A stretch of DNA of 29,463 nt from a virus. The stretch lies in IMG/VR virus record IMGVR_UViG_3300044733_002581, positions 1-29,463 of that record, one strand, 5' to 3'. Positions 5,874-12,364 of this stretch are shown here, in pieces; within the stretch, counting starts at the first letter, position 1; each line of letters starts with the position of its first letter. Below the pieces are notes generated by a model. It ran no database searches. It saw only the letters and a program-made list of their open reading frames with translations, and was not told where the DNA came from. The translations under genes and the position numbers were made by a program.

Positions 5874-6383
5874 TTATGCACCTCTTGCAAATTCGCCAAA
5901 CAGTTCAACAGCACGCTTGCAATAGGCAATATGAGCTAACTCAGGAGAATCAAAATGACCAATAAAAATTTTTTTACTGTTAATTTTAATTTCAGCACAC
6001 CATTTGTTGTGACTTTTTTTGAAATGAACTCCTTTATAGCCACTTTTGTTATCTTTATGCATTGATTGATTTGCTCCATTTTGCGACCCCGTAGCCAAGC
6101 GCAAATTTGATGGTCTGTTATCATATCTGACGCCATTTATGTGATCAATCTGCTTGCATCCTGGATCTGTATTTGTTAAAAAATACCACGCTACTCTATG
6201 GGCACGATAATATTCCCGGTCAATGCCAATTTGAATGTAACCATCTGTAGTTTTGTTTCCAGCAATGCTTCCGACGCGAATATTATGTCTTGGAACCTTC
6301 CAATAAAACAAACCAGTTTCTTTGTCGTAAGACAAAATTTCACGAAGATATTCTAGGTCTGGCAAAGGTCTAGCTTCACTCAT
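5874..6383 (-). CDS. HNH homing endonuclease with AP2 DNA-binding domain
   Basis: A 169-aa protein. Residues 58-105 contain the HNH core: YRAHRVAWYF, CKQIDHINGVRYDNRPSNLRLAT, then QN-x2-N. Residues 115-165 are an AP2-type domain: SGYKGVHFKK, W128, then IFIGHFDSPELAHIAYCKRA and LFGEFA. This layout is typical of free-standing phage homing endonucleases that cut intron-less or rival DNA and spread by repair. The gene is visibly richer in A and T than its neighbours, which fits recent arrival. Its start overlaps the upstream gene as ATGA, so it has merged cleanly into the operon. Its own target site cannot be read from the window. Confidence 0.92.
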   Translation of the reverse strand: MSEARPLPDLEYLREILSYDKETGLFYWKVPRHNIRVGSIAGNKTTDGYIQIGIDREYYRAHRVAWYFLTNTDPGCKQIDHINGVRYDNRPSNLRLATGSQNGANQSMHKDNKSGYKGVHFKKSHNKWCAEIKINSKKIFIGHFDSPELAHIAYCKRAVELFGEFARGA

Positions 6384-6724
6384 GACCGCACCGTCCAGAA
6401 AGGTGCACCGATCTTTTCTGTAGCGCGACTCAATGCGACTGCTGTTGATTGCAGTGACTTGAGTGTTTCTTGTGCATCAAGCACTTCTTGACAGTTTCCG
6501 TAGTCGTAGGTGACACGACCTTTGCTGTAGATGAAGTTGATGTCGTCGCATTTGTAAGTGTTGTCAGCGTCTGTCTTGAGGTGATCTAGGTCGCCCGCAA
6601 GAACGTGTTGCGTTAGTTCGGCCTGAAGATCCTTGATTTCTGTTTCAAGGGCACGTTGTTGTTGCTTGAGCCGGGCTAGTACGCGCAACGAGTTCTCTGC
6701 ACTGCGCTGATAGTTGTCTGTCAT
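6380..6724 (-). CDS. Hypothetical coiled-coil protein
   Basis: A 114-aa protein from the ATG at 6724; a longer reading from 6769 adds 15 residues without better evidence. Residues 1-45 form a probable coiled coil (RVLARLKQQQRALETEIKDLQAEL). A middle part with YKCDDINFIYSKGRVTYDYG follows, then another helix. Small recombination-associated phage proteins often have this helix-strand-helix build, but I cannot name a family. Its stop overlaps the HNH gene's start by 4 nt. No clear Shine-Dalgarno is present. Confidence 0.65.
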   Translation of the reverse strand: MTDNYQRSAENSLRVLARLKQQQRALETEIKDLQAELTQHVLAGDLDHLKTDADNTYKCDDINFIYSKGRVTYDYGNCQEVLDAQETLKSLQSTAVALSRATEKIGAPFWTVRS

Positions 6725-6772
6725 TGTTAAGCGATTGAGTGTCAACAAGGAAAGCGATTGCGAAGGCAAGGA

Positions 6773-6985
6773 TCAGAAAAAAAGTTGAGCGCATTGTTCT
6801 TGAGCTTCAGGTGACAGGGATTCGTTTGTGGGTTCAGGGTTTGATGTATCGAACCAACGAATTTGATTCCAGAACTCCATGTACTCATGAGCAGCGCGAC
6901 GTTTTGCGTCAACGAAACTCAATGCCTCAACGTAGTCAATCACGTTGGCTGATTTGATCTCAAAGTAATAGCGTTTTGTGTTCAT
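6773..6985 (-). CDS. Hypothetical protein
   Basis: A 70-aa protein starting at the ATG at 6985, which makes an ATGA overlap with the upstream gene; the longer reading from 7054 would run deep into that gene. The sequence begins MNTKRYYFEIKSANVIDYVEA, with VDAKRRAAHEYMEFW after it, suggesting a small strand-helix fold. The C-terminus is acidic and Gln-rich. No family is recognised. Confidence 0.6.
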   Translation of the reverse strand: MNTKRYYFEIKSANVIDYVEALSFVDAKRRAAHEYMEFWNQIRWFDTSNPEPTNESLSPEAQEQCAQLFF

Positions 6986-7170
6986 AGCAGGTAGAGGTTG
7001 ATGAAGTGTTGTGCATCGGCAAGAGAGTCGAAAGTACGACGATGTGTAGCCCAACCGGGGACGAGGGGATCAACTAACCAGACAGCAAAGCCGCCGAAGT
7101 CAGAAGTAATTCTTGCGATTGGGGTGCCGTCATGAAGGACGAGGATGGGGACCTGTCCCTTGGCACCCAC
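6982..7170 (-). CDS. Hypothetical small protein
   Basis: About 62 aa if the GTG at 7170 is used. That GTG has AGGGG 10 nt upstream and avoids a 43-nt overlap with the exonuclease gene. A TTG at 7239 is the longer alternative (85 aa). Visible sequence: GAKGQVPILVLHDGTPIARITSDFGGFAVWLVD, a beta-rich core, then a helix DSLADAQHFINLYLL. Function is unknown. It lies between the exonuclease gene and the next small gene in the leftward operon. Confidence 0.55.
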   Translation of the reverse strand: MGAKGQVPILVLHDGTPIARITSDFGGFAVWLVDPLVPGWATHRRTFDSLADAQHFINLYLL

Positions 7171-7196
7171 ATACTCTACACCCCTAGCTGTAGGCG

Positions 7197-7928
7197 TCAA
7201 GGGTTCTGCAGCGCAAATGCTGAAAGTCTTTGAGTCCAATGAGTCTCATGCCGAGAAAGTTCTTCCTTGTTTGCAGCCACAGGGAAGGCAGGCTGATCAG
7301 GAAAGGCATACAGCGCAATAAATCGTTGCACTTGAATCCCGTAGTTCTCAGCTAGGCAGATCCTGTACGCCTGCATCTGACACATGGCCTCATCGCTGAT
7401 CTGCCGTGTCGGCTTCGCCTTGTTAGGCGCTTTCGTCTTTAGGTCAAACAGGCAGAACTCACCGTTGATCTTGAGCAGCGCGTCAAGGGTGCCAGCAAAG
7501 GGCACGATGCCTTCATGACTGCAGACCTGATGCTCAGTGCAGACCACGTGATCTAGGTATTCCCACAGAGGCGCCTTGATGATGTTTTCGCACCAGGGGG
7601 CGATCGCTTCAGGGATTTCAGGGTTCTGCTTCAACAGGAACTGCTCAAACCAGTCGTGAATTGCAGCACCTCGACGAGCGGCCTGATCACGTGTCTCATC
7701 AGGATCACCACCCTCAGCAATGATCTTGGCCTTCCAGCGCCTCAAGGCTTGACGTGTGGCTTCTGATTGCGTTGCTGAGAGGATGCTGGTGATGCTGCTG
7801 TAACGCAGGTCAGGGCGTGTTTCATTCCAGTAGTAACGCGGCTGGCCTACCGGATTGCGTTGAATCAGTGGCAGGCGCTGCAGCGGCACAAAATCAGCAC
7901 TGTTTGTGCCTATAGTAACGAGGCTCAC
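7197..7928 (-). CDS. PD-(D/E)XK exonuclease (RecB/Cas4-like)
   Basis: A 243-aa nuclease of the RecB-like PD-(D/E)XK group. Visible motifs: RRGAAIHDWFEQF at 85-97 (motif with H91), E132, the catalytic FAGTLDALL at 144-152 (D149), FCLFDLKTK at 158-166 (D162, K164) and the QMQAYRI motif at 184-190. These are the catalytic residues of phage recombination exonucleases that resect DNA ends for an annealing protein. The likely partner is the DUF1071-like protein at 9903-10655. It starts with GTG in a GTGA overlap with the upstream gene. It could also act in DNA degradation or repair, but the nuclease fold itself is well supported. Confidence 0.88.
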   Translation of the reverse strand: MSLVTIGTNSADFVPLQRLPLIQRNPVGQPRYYWNETRPDLRYSSITSILSATQSEATRQALRRWKAKIIAEGGDPDETRDQAARRGAAIHDWFEQFLLKQNPEIPEAIAPWCENIIKAPLWEYLDHVVCTEHQVCSHEGIVPFAGTLDALLKINGEFCLFDLKTKAPNKAKPTRQISDEAMCQMQAYRICLAENYGIQVQRFIALYAFPDQPAFPVAANKEELSRHETHWTQRLSAFALQNP

Positions 7929-8158
7929 AAGATAAAGTCGTCCTCTTGAATGTTTTCTACATTTTGTTGACGAAGTAGGTTGCGATACACAGGAGCGTTG
8001 CTGTTAACTTTCTGAGCAATTAACCAACGACGATAGTCGGCGTAATTCAAAGCAGCTCCCGGAGGCGGCTTGTCAAGGTCTTCGATGGTCCAATAACCCG
8101 ATGAGATACCACGCCGCAAAACAGCCATGGCAGCAAGGGTTTCGTAAGCACGGTTCAT
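7925..8158 (-). CDS. Hypothetical protein
   Basis: A 77-aa protein with no recognised family. It starts MNRAYETLAAMAVLRRGI and has a Trp/Tyr-rich middle (GYWTIEDLDKPPPGA, then YADYRRWLIAQK) and an acidic tail. It overlaps the genes on both sides by 4 nt, so it is firmly inside the operon with the exonuclease and could be a partner of it. That role is a guess from position. Confidence 0.65.
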   Translation of the reverse strand: MNRAYETLAAMAVLRRGISSGYWTIEDLDKPPPGAALNYADYRRWLIAQKVNSNAPVYRNLLRQQNVENIQEDDFIL

Positions 8159-8658
8159 TGCTTAATTTTTTTTAAGTAGTTTTCAAGCGTTGACATTTCA
8201 TTCAACGCAAATTTTGGAACGTAATACGAGTCTCCTCGGCCTATTGGGTTATCAATAAATTGTTTCTTCATACCATTGGCGCCAAGAATCCAACCCTGTA
8301 AACGAATTAATTTATGTGCATAAGTTACAAAAACAAAAAGTTTTAAAGGGTCTTCATCCAAAAAGATTGGCAAGCGTCGATTGTGACCCAAGGAAGTTTT
8401 AACGTCAATGTTCGGCGGAAGATCAAATTTTGCGTATTTATCGTTATAACCAAAAGCCAAATTAGCGATTCCTAAGTATTTTGCAACGGCCATCTCGCCG
8501 ATGGCGCCAGCAACATCAATTTGCCAGCCCTTTGCATCTTGTTGAGGTCCATTTAATCTTCCGGCGCGATTTTTTGATTTGTTGTGTTCGTGCCTTAAAG
8601 TTGCCTCTGCTTCACAAAGCAGAATTTCACGAGCAGTCAATGCGAAATCAATACTCAT
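8155..8658 (-). CDS. Putative PD-(D/E)XK-fold nuclease-like protein
   Basis: A 167-aa protein. Residues 47-65 (IDVAGAIGEMAVAKYLGIA) hold a helix with a conserved-looking Gly-Glu. Near 79-90 comes FDLPPNIDVKTSLGH, where D-x-K after a strand resembles the core of restriction-endonuclease-like folds. The C-terminal half is beta-rich (FVFVTYAH, GWILGANG, GDSYYVPKFAL). Similar small phage proteins of unknown role share this build, as I recall. I infer a possible endonuclease and am not sure. The gene is richer in A and T than its neighbours. It overlaps both neighbours by 4 nt (ATGA). Confidence 0.5.
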   Translation of the reverse strand: MSIDFALTAREILLCEAEATLRHEHNKSKNRAGRLNGPQQDAKGWQIDVAGAIGEMAVAKYLGIANLAFGYNDKYAKFDLPPNIDVKTSLGHNRRLPIFLDEDPLKLFVFVTYAHKLIRLQGWILGANGMKKQFIDNPIGRGDSYYVPKFALNEMSTLENYLKKIKQ

Positions 8659-8978
8659 TGGAAATCAGTTTCCTTGTAAGAACCCATTGACGACAGACTG
8701 CCCCAGACCTTTTCTTTCACAGCATTCCGCTGTTCCCGATCGGCTATCGGATGCTTGACAAATCTCGACGAGCGAGGGCTGTGGGGATCCTCCTCGCCTG
8801 CGTTAGGGCAGAACGTCCAGTAGCAACCATCTGAGTCGTAACGCCCCAAAGGATGCCCGTAGCAGCAGTTGGGTGGTGGATTCATGCTTTTTGACGGAGC
8901 AAAGCTGGTCTTGGAGCTTTTCGGGTCAGCGACTTGCCAGACGTAGGTGCCGCTCAGTTCAGGTGCGTAGATCTTCAT
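8655..8978 (-). CDS. Hypothetical protein with cysteine-rich centre
   Basis: A 107-aa protein beginning MKIYAPELSGTYVWQVAD. The middle (residues 37-58) contains CCYGH, GCYWTF and CPN, enough Cys and His for one zinc site. The C-terminal part is basic. The ATG at 8978 follows the previous stop after a single base, while longer readings run into that gene. No family is recognised. Position inside the recombination/replication operon suggests a nucleic-acid-related role, which is inference only. Confidence 0.6.
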   Translation of the reverse strand: MKIYAPELSGTYVWQVADPKSSKTSFAPSKSMNPPPNCCYGHPLGRYDSDGCYWTFCPNAGEEDPHSPRSSRFVKHPIADREQRNAVKEKVWGSLSSMGSYKETDFQ

Positions 8979-8979
8979 T

Positions 8980-9603
8980 TCACTCGTAAATGACGTAGCC
9001 GCCGACAGTCTGAGGGCCAGCAGGGACATGGTCTTCAAGCAACACAGCGTAACGCTCATCGCGCAGCCACCTAAACGCGTCGGGAAGGGGCGCGCACCAC
9101 TCGTTGAAGAACTTGGCCTGCTTGACCTCCTCGACCGCCCTTCTAGCCGCTTCTAGCAGCCTCTCAGGCGATTCCAGCTTCACAGCGTCACCCCAAGCCT
9201 CAAACGCCTTCTTCTTGCTCTGCGCATTCGCCTTCATCGGTGCTCGCTGGTACTCGTTCCAAAACGCTGTAAACGCATCGTTGTACTCGGGTCTTACGCG
9301 CTTTTTTTTCGAGCTAACAGCTTTAATTGATTGTTTTGGATTTATTTCTTTTAGAGAAGAAACATTAGTATTACTATTTAAAGAAGAAAGAAAGGCTTCG
9401 CTTCCCTCCGGTCGCTCCGCCAGCGTAGCAGGCATGTCAAGCATCTGCTCGATCAAAAGGGCGCAAAAGGTAGCCGTGGGAAGGGATCTGGGTTTTTTGA
9501 CGAGGAGTTTTTCGGCTGTGAAGGCGTCCAAAGTCAGCTTGACAACCATTCCGTCGCTTGGACCTGAGGTGTCTTCGAGTTCCACGAGGTGCGTGAAAGG
9601 CAC
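8980..9603 (-). CDS. Putative replication-associated protein
   Basis: A 207-aa protein, first of the leftward operon. Residues 106-190 (YNDAFTAFWNEYQRAPMK, then KKKAFEAWGDAV and APLPDAFRWLRDE) resemble the C-terminal region of many phage replication proteins: F-x2-FW-x2-Y, then K-x-A-x2-AW, then P-x-P-x2-WL. The N-terminal half is not recognisable, and a Ser/Lys-rich linker near residues 75-104 joins the two. It may help start replication or load a host helicase. The GTG at 9603 is preceded by AAGG at short spacing; other starts are possible. It is divergent from the gene at 9727. Confidence 0.5.
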   Translation of the reverse strand: MPFTHLVELEDTSGPSDGMVVKLTLDAFTAEKLLVKKPRSLPTATFCALLIEQMLDMPATLAERPEGSEAFLSSLNSNTNVSSLKEINPKQSIKAVSSKKKRVRPEYNDAFTAFWNEYQRAPMKANAQSKKKAFEAWGDAVKLESPERLLEAARRAVEEVKQAKFFNEWCAPLPDAFRWLRDERYAVLLEDHVPAGPQTVGGYVIYE

Positions 9604-9648
9604 TCCACCTTAAGGGGTCTTCCGGTCACCGCAAGTGACTCGTGGTGC

Positions 9649-9671
9649 GTCTCAACGAATTCATTTGAGAC
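9649..9671. promoter_or_regulatory. Inverted repeat, operator-like
   Basis: Perfect 7-bp arms GTCTCAA (9649-9655) and TTGAGAC (9665-9671) around 9 nt, in the divergent intergenic region between the two early operons. The first 6 bp of the arm match the dyad at 1097-1111. A shorter dyad, GTCAC-CGCAA-GTGAC, lies at 9625-9639. A regulator binding here could control both operons. Confidence 0.45.
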
Positions 9672-9683
9672 TCAACCCAACCG

Positions 9684-9713
9684 TTGACAGAGTGAGTATG
9701 GTGTTCAGGTACT
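9684..9713 (+). promoter_or_regulatory. Candidate early promoter
   Basis: A perfect -35 hexamer TTGACA lies at 9684-9689, about 40 nt before the start at 9727. The best -10 candidate, TACTCC about 19-20 nt later, is weak, so the call rests on the -35 and the position between the dyad and the first rightward gene. Confidence 0.35.
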
Positions 9714-9726
9714 CCAGGCATTCCTC

Positions 9727-9903
9727 ATGCCCATCACCCTCAAGGCCAAGACCCAATCCACCAAAACCGTCATGCTGCAGATTGACCCTGCACTGCATCA
9801 ACGCATCAAGTTCATCGCCAAGGACCACAACATGTCGGCCGCTGCTGTCATGCGTCAGATCCTTGAGCAGGGCATTCAACAGGTGGAGGACGCTCGCGCC
9901 TGA
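9727..9903 (+). CDS. Ribbon-helix-helix (Arc/CopG-like) protein
   Basis: A 58-aa protein. A beta strand (KTVMLQIDPALHQRIKFIAK, residues 13-32) is followed by a turn and two helices (NMSAAAVMRQILEQGIQQ), the classic ribbon-helix-helix order in which a strand pair enters the DNA groove. It is probably a dimeric transcription repressor. As the first gene of the rightward operon it may control its own promoter and the divergent one through the dyad at 9649-9671. CAGG lies before the ATG as a modest ribosome-binding site. Its stop overlaps the next start by one base. Confidence 0.75.
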   Translation: MPITLKAKTQSTKTVMLQIDPALHQRIKFIAKDHNMSAAAVMRQILEQGIQQVEDARA

Positions 9904-10655
9904 TGTCCGAAAGAACTCCCGTCTATCCCCAACTGGCGGGAGTCATCACTCTCTCTGACGTCAAGCAGAAAGGGTCTGGCTCCTACGCCGCTGATTACGT
10001 CCCCTGGGCCAAGATCACGCAGCTCCTGAACGAACACGCCAACGGCTGGCTCCCTGAACTTCAGAACTCTGAGCAGGGCGGCTACGTGCACCTGGCACCC
10101 AACAACACTGGGTACATCAAGATCCAGTTTGTTCACAGCTCAGGTGACTACACCCCGTATTGGCCATTTGCGATCACTGACAATCGAAACAATCCCATCC
10201 CCTTCGAGAAGATCAGTGCTCGCGATCTGGCTGATTCCCATCGCCGTGGAATTTGCTCTGCTGCCGCTGCTTTCTTTGCTCTGGGCTACGAGCTTTGGGC
10301 ACGCGATGAAGTAGCAGCTTCTAGTGCTGAGACAGTTGAAACTCAACCTGAGAATCATCTGCTTGCTACTTTCGCGCCAGAACCAAAGGCCGCTGCCAAG
10401 CGCACTAAACCCGCGCCTGAGGCAAAAGCACCTGCACCTGCCGCACCTGAGGCAACAGTCAAAAAGGACCTCATTGATCGCTGCGTCGATCTGGTTCAAG
10501 CAAAACTGGATCGCATTGATCAAGTCGCTTGGATCGCTGACAAGGCAACCAAATGGGACCTTGACGGCCCTGGCAGTAAACTGGCTCAAATGTCAGTTGA
10601 TCAATTGCAATCCTGCGTTGATGAATTGACACGCAAACCTGACCTGCAGAAGTAA
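9903..10655 (+). CDS. Putative single-strand annealing protein (DUF1071/Sak3-like)
   Basis: A 250-aa protein. The N-terminal domain (residues 25-135) has SYAADYVPWAKITQLLNE, a beta-rich middle (GYIKIQFVH, YTPYWPFAITD), and ADSHRRGICSAAAAFFALGYELW. This is the order seen in DUF1071/Sak3 annealing proteins: a Y-L-P-WA start, a Y-P-V-x-D strand and a final helix with R-x2-A then GLG-x-L-W. Residues 160-185 are an Ala/Pro/Lys linker and 186-250 a helical tail, perhaps for protein contacts. It would anneal DNA ends made by the exonuclease at 7197-7928. The family call is by motif memory; another ssDNA-binding role is possible. Confidence 0.55.
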   Translation: MSERTPVYPQLAGVITLSDVKQKGSGSYAADYVPWAKITQLLNEHANGWLPELQNSEQGGYVHLAPNNTGYIKIQFVHSSGDYTPYWPFAITDNRNNPIPFEKISARDLADSHRRGICSAAAAFFALGYELWARDEVAASSAETVETQPENHLLATFAPEPKAAAKRTKPAPEAKAPAPAAPEATVKKDLIDRCVDLVQAKLDRIDQVAWIADKATKWDLDGPGSKLAQMSVDQLQSCVDELTRKPDLQK

Positions 10656-10834
10656 TGGCAACTCCCGCAGGAAACAAGATGCGGGTGCAAGTTCTCCTTG
10701 ACCCTGAAGCGCTGGAACGTATGGAGCGCGAAGTTGCGCTTCGTTACAACTCAGACTCCAGGGTCACTGTTTCTTCTCTCGCAAACGAGATCATCAAGTC
10801 TCACTACGCAATCCTTCAACACCCAAATGAGTAA
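10655..10834 (+). CDS. Second ribbon-helix-helix-like protein
   Basis: A 59-aa protein. A strand (KMRVQVLLDPEALERMEREV, residues 8-27) is followed by helices ending SSLANEIIKSHYA, fitting the ribbon-helix-helix pattern. It differs in sequence from the protein at 9727-9903, so the two are not recent copies. It is probably a small DNA-binding regulator. It starts in a TAATG overlap with the annealing-protein gene and overlaps the next gene by 8 nt. Confidence 0.65.
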   Translation: MATPAGNKMRVQVLLDPEALERMEREVALRYNSDSRVTVSSLANEIIKSHYAILQHPNE

Positions 10835-11129
10835 TTCAACTGCGTTCAACGCCAAATTCCGCATTGTCGAGAATCGCAATCGCAAAAGCGACAAATCGCC
10901 TGAGCAGAACATCATCGTTGATTTCACCGCCAAGGAAGCCGTACAGGCCGCCAACTATCTGATGACGATGGCCGAGGCTGCAGAGGTCAACAACAAGACC
11001 GTGCGCATCTACACCGGCAAGGACACCTTCACCGAAGAAGTTGGCTTCAGCCTTTGGGGTGGTCTCTGGGGTAACAAGGGATCGTTCAGCCCACTCAAGC
11101 CTGACAGCGTCAACGACCCCATCTTCTGA
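10827..11129 (+). CDS. Hypothetical protein in early operon
   Basis: A 100-aa protein starting MSNSTAFNAKFRIVENRN. The middle (VDFTAKEAVQAANYLMTMAEAAE, roughly residues 30-52) is helical and the end is Gly/Trp-rich (SLWGGLWGNKGSF). A longer reading from 10698 would cover the RHH gene and is rejected. The 8-nt overlap upstream and the TGATG overlap downstream support this start. No family is recognised. A ssDNA- or recombination-related role would fit the neighbours but is not shown. Confidence 0.65.
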   Translation: MSNSTAFNAKFRIVENRNRKSDKSPEQNIIVDFTAKEAVQAANYLMTMAEAAEVNNKTVRIYTGKDTFTEEVGFSLWGGLWGNKGSFSPLKPDSVNDPIF

Positions 11130-11377
11130 TGACAATCGACGCCCTTTCGCCTGACGATGCACCGCAAACAGGCCCCGGTATTTCCTATTGCATTGCAAAC
11201 CACGCACGGATGTTTGACTTTGAATTACGCATTCCTGGCCAGCGCCCCCTCCGTGGTTGTATTCGTGCTGTTGATCAAAAGGATGCAGAACGTATCTTGT
11301 TCAATCGGCATCCACAAGCCAGCAGCATTGACATCGGCAAAGGGCGTTCGATTATTCCTTCAGCAAAGAAGACTTGA
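11129..11377 (+). CDS. Hypothetical protein
   Basis: An 82-aa protein with no recognised family. A beta-rich centre (FDFELRIPGQRPLRGCIRAVD) is followed by a helix (QKDAERILFNRHP) and a basic tail (IGKGRSIIPSAKKT). That strand-helix arrangement resembles small proteins with a WGR- or Ada-type half-domain only vaguely. It begins in a TGATG overlap, so it is translated with the early operon. Confidence 0.6.
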   Translation: MTIDALSPDDAPQTGPGISYCIANHARMFDFELRIPGQRPLRGCIRAVDQKDAERILFNRHPQASSIDIGKGRSIIPSAKKT

Positions 11378-11386
11378 TCCTTCCTG

Positions 11387-11602
11387 ATGAAAACCAAAGC
11401 TTTCCGCCTGACCAATCTCCCCGGTCATCTTGCGCGTTTCTTGAACACCAAACCTGCGACAGAAGGTGCTACTGACGTCAGCGCCATGAACAACAGGATG
11501 CACCTACTCGATGCGCTCTACAACATGGACGGACGTAGTGACCCTTCACACGAGTCTCATGGCCTATACACCGGCCTCACAGCTAAATACGTTCAGCGTT
11601 GA
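11387..11602 (+). CDS. Hypothetical protein
   Basis: A 71-aa protein starting 9 nt after the preceding stop. It is basic and polar with no membrane segment (MKTKAFRLTNLPGHLARFL, then MNNRMHLLDALYNMDGRSD). I do not recognise it. CCTT before the ATG is not a Shine-Dalgarno, so it probably depends on coupling to the upstream gene. Confidence 0.55.
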   Translation: MKTKAFRLTNLPGHLARFLNTKPATEGATDVSAMNNRMHLLDALYNMDGRSDPSHESHGLYTGLTAKYVQR

Positions 11603-11674
11603 CCTGTCCTTAATTTTTGAGAAACGGCGTTGAAGAACTTGCCAAGCTACCGTTCTGGCAGATGGGTACCTGTC

Positions 11675-12073
11675 ATGGCTGCTCCTAATGCTGACTTTCA
11701 GTTCACTGAGGGCCATGTCAGGATCCTTCTCTGGATGTGCGAAACGCATCAAGACTGGATTGATAATGCCACCGCAGAAATCATGCGGAATGGCGAGGTG
11801 CCATCAGAAAATTTGATGCACTGCCGTGAAGGTATCTCAGACCTCAAATGCTGGGGTCTGCGTCTCATGGAAGTGATCGAAGCAACACCAGATGACGAAG
11901 AAGACGAAGAATATGATGATGATGAGTCGGACGAGGACGACTATGAATTCCCGCAACTGGTCAATTTCGCAGCGGATCTTGAAAGACAGTGGAGCGGTAA
12001 TCGAGGTCCTGGAAGACGGCGGAGAGGTCCTCTATCGAAGTTGCGCTCATGGCTACTGTCAATACTCCAATGA
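11675..12073 (+). CDS. Hypothetical protein with strongly acidic stretch
   Basis: A 132-aa reading from the ATG at 11675; a TTG at 11630 would add 15 residues. Residues 1-70 look like a small helical domain (FTEGHVRILLWMCETHQDWIDN, then EGISDLKCWGLRLMEVIEAT). Residues 73-93 are almost all Asp and Glu, as in DNA-mimic or histone-like-binding tails. The last 40 residues are basic (GRRRRGP) and share DNA with a second frame that looks more protein-like, so the true end is uncertain. A frameshift or an overlapping gene pair are both possible. Confidence 0.6.
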   Translation: MAAPNADFQFTEGHVRILLWMCETHQDWIDNATAEIMRNGEVPSENLMHCREGISDLKCWGLRLMEVIEATPDDEEDEEYDDDESDEDDYEFPQLVNFAADLERQWSGNRGPGRRRRGPLSKLRSWLLSILQ

Positions 12074-12149
12074 CCTGTGGCAGGCTGAGATCTATTGCGA
12101 TCACTTGATTGCAAAGGCGATCCCAGATGTAACGCAGGCGATGAGTTAG
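11943..12149 (+). CDS. Hypothetical protein overlapping the acidic-protein gene
   Basis: A 68-aa frame starting at the ATG at 11943, with GAGGA 6 nt before it, the best ribosome-binding site nearby. The sequence SGAVIEVLEDGGEVLYRSC, then HLIAKAIPD, looks like a real strand-helix protein. It shares 131 nt with the gene at 11675 in another frame. Its stop overlaps the stop of the leftward gene at 12146 by 4 nt, so two transcripts converge here. No family is recognised. Confidence 0.5.
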   Translation: MNSRNWSISQRILKDSGAVIEVLEDGGEVLYRSCAHGYCQYSNDLWQAEIYCDHLIAKAIPDVTQAMS

Positions 12150-12364
12150 GAGCTGAGTTCTGTTTGGCGTGTCAGATTGCTTGCCGCCTCCTTGGCTAGC
12201 CACTTCGCCATTGTGCGTTGCTGATGCGCCATCTGATTCAACAGGAGCGCCATCTTGTACAACGACTCCAGGTCCTTGTGCGCGTACCTTTCCTGAATCG
12301 CTTGCGCAGTTGAGATTTCCGAGAATTGCGTTTCAGCGCTGATCTCGATTGGATTCCAGTTCAT
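12146..12364 (-). CDS. Hypothetical helical protein
   Basis: A 72-aa protein from the ATG at 12364; an ATG at 12394 is the longer alternative. It is mostly helical (FSEISTAQAIQERYAHKDLESLYKMALLLNQM), then basic near the end. It overlaps the gene at 12333-12527 by 32 nt and faces the rightward early operon tail to tail. No family is recognised. Confidence 0.5.
   Translation of the reverse strand: MNWNPIEISAETQFSEISTAQAIQERYAHKDLESLYKMALLLNQMAHQQRTMAKWLAKEAASNLTRQTELSS

Noticed and set aside
7600-7607. HIP1 palindrome GCGATCGC as evidence of a cyanobacterial host
   Set aside because: Only one copy was noticed, inside a gene, so there is no enrichment.
9635-9958. 107-aa plus-strand Ser/Pro/Arg-rich frame
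   Set aside because: It overlaps the better RHH frame at 9727-9903 and the start of the next gene and looks out of frame.
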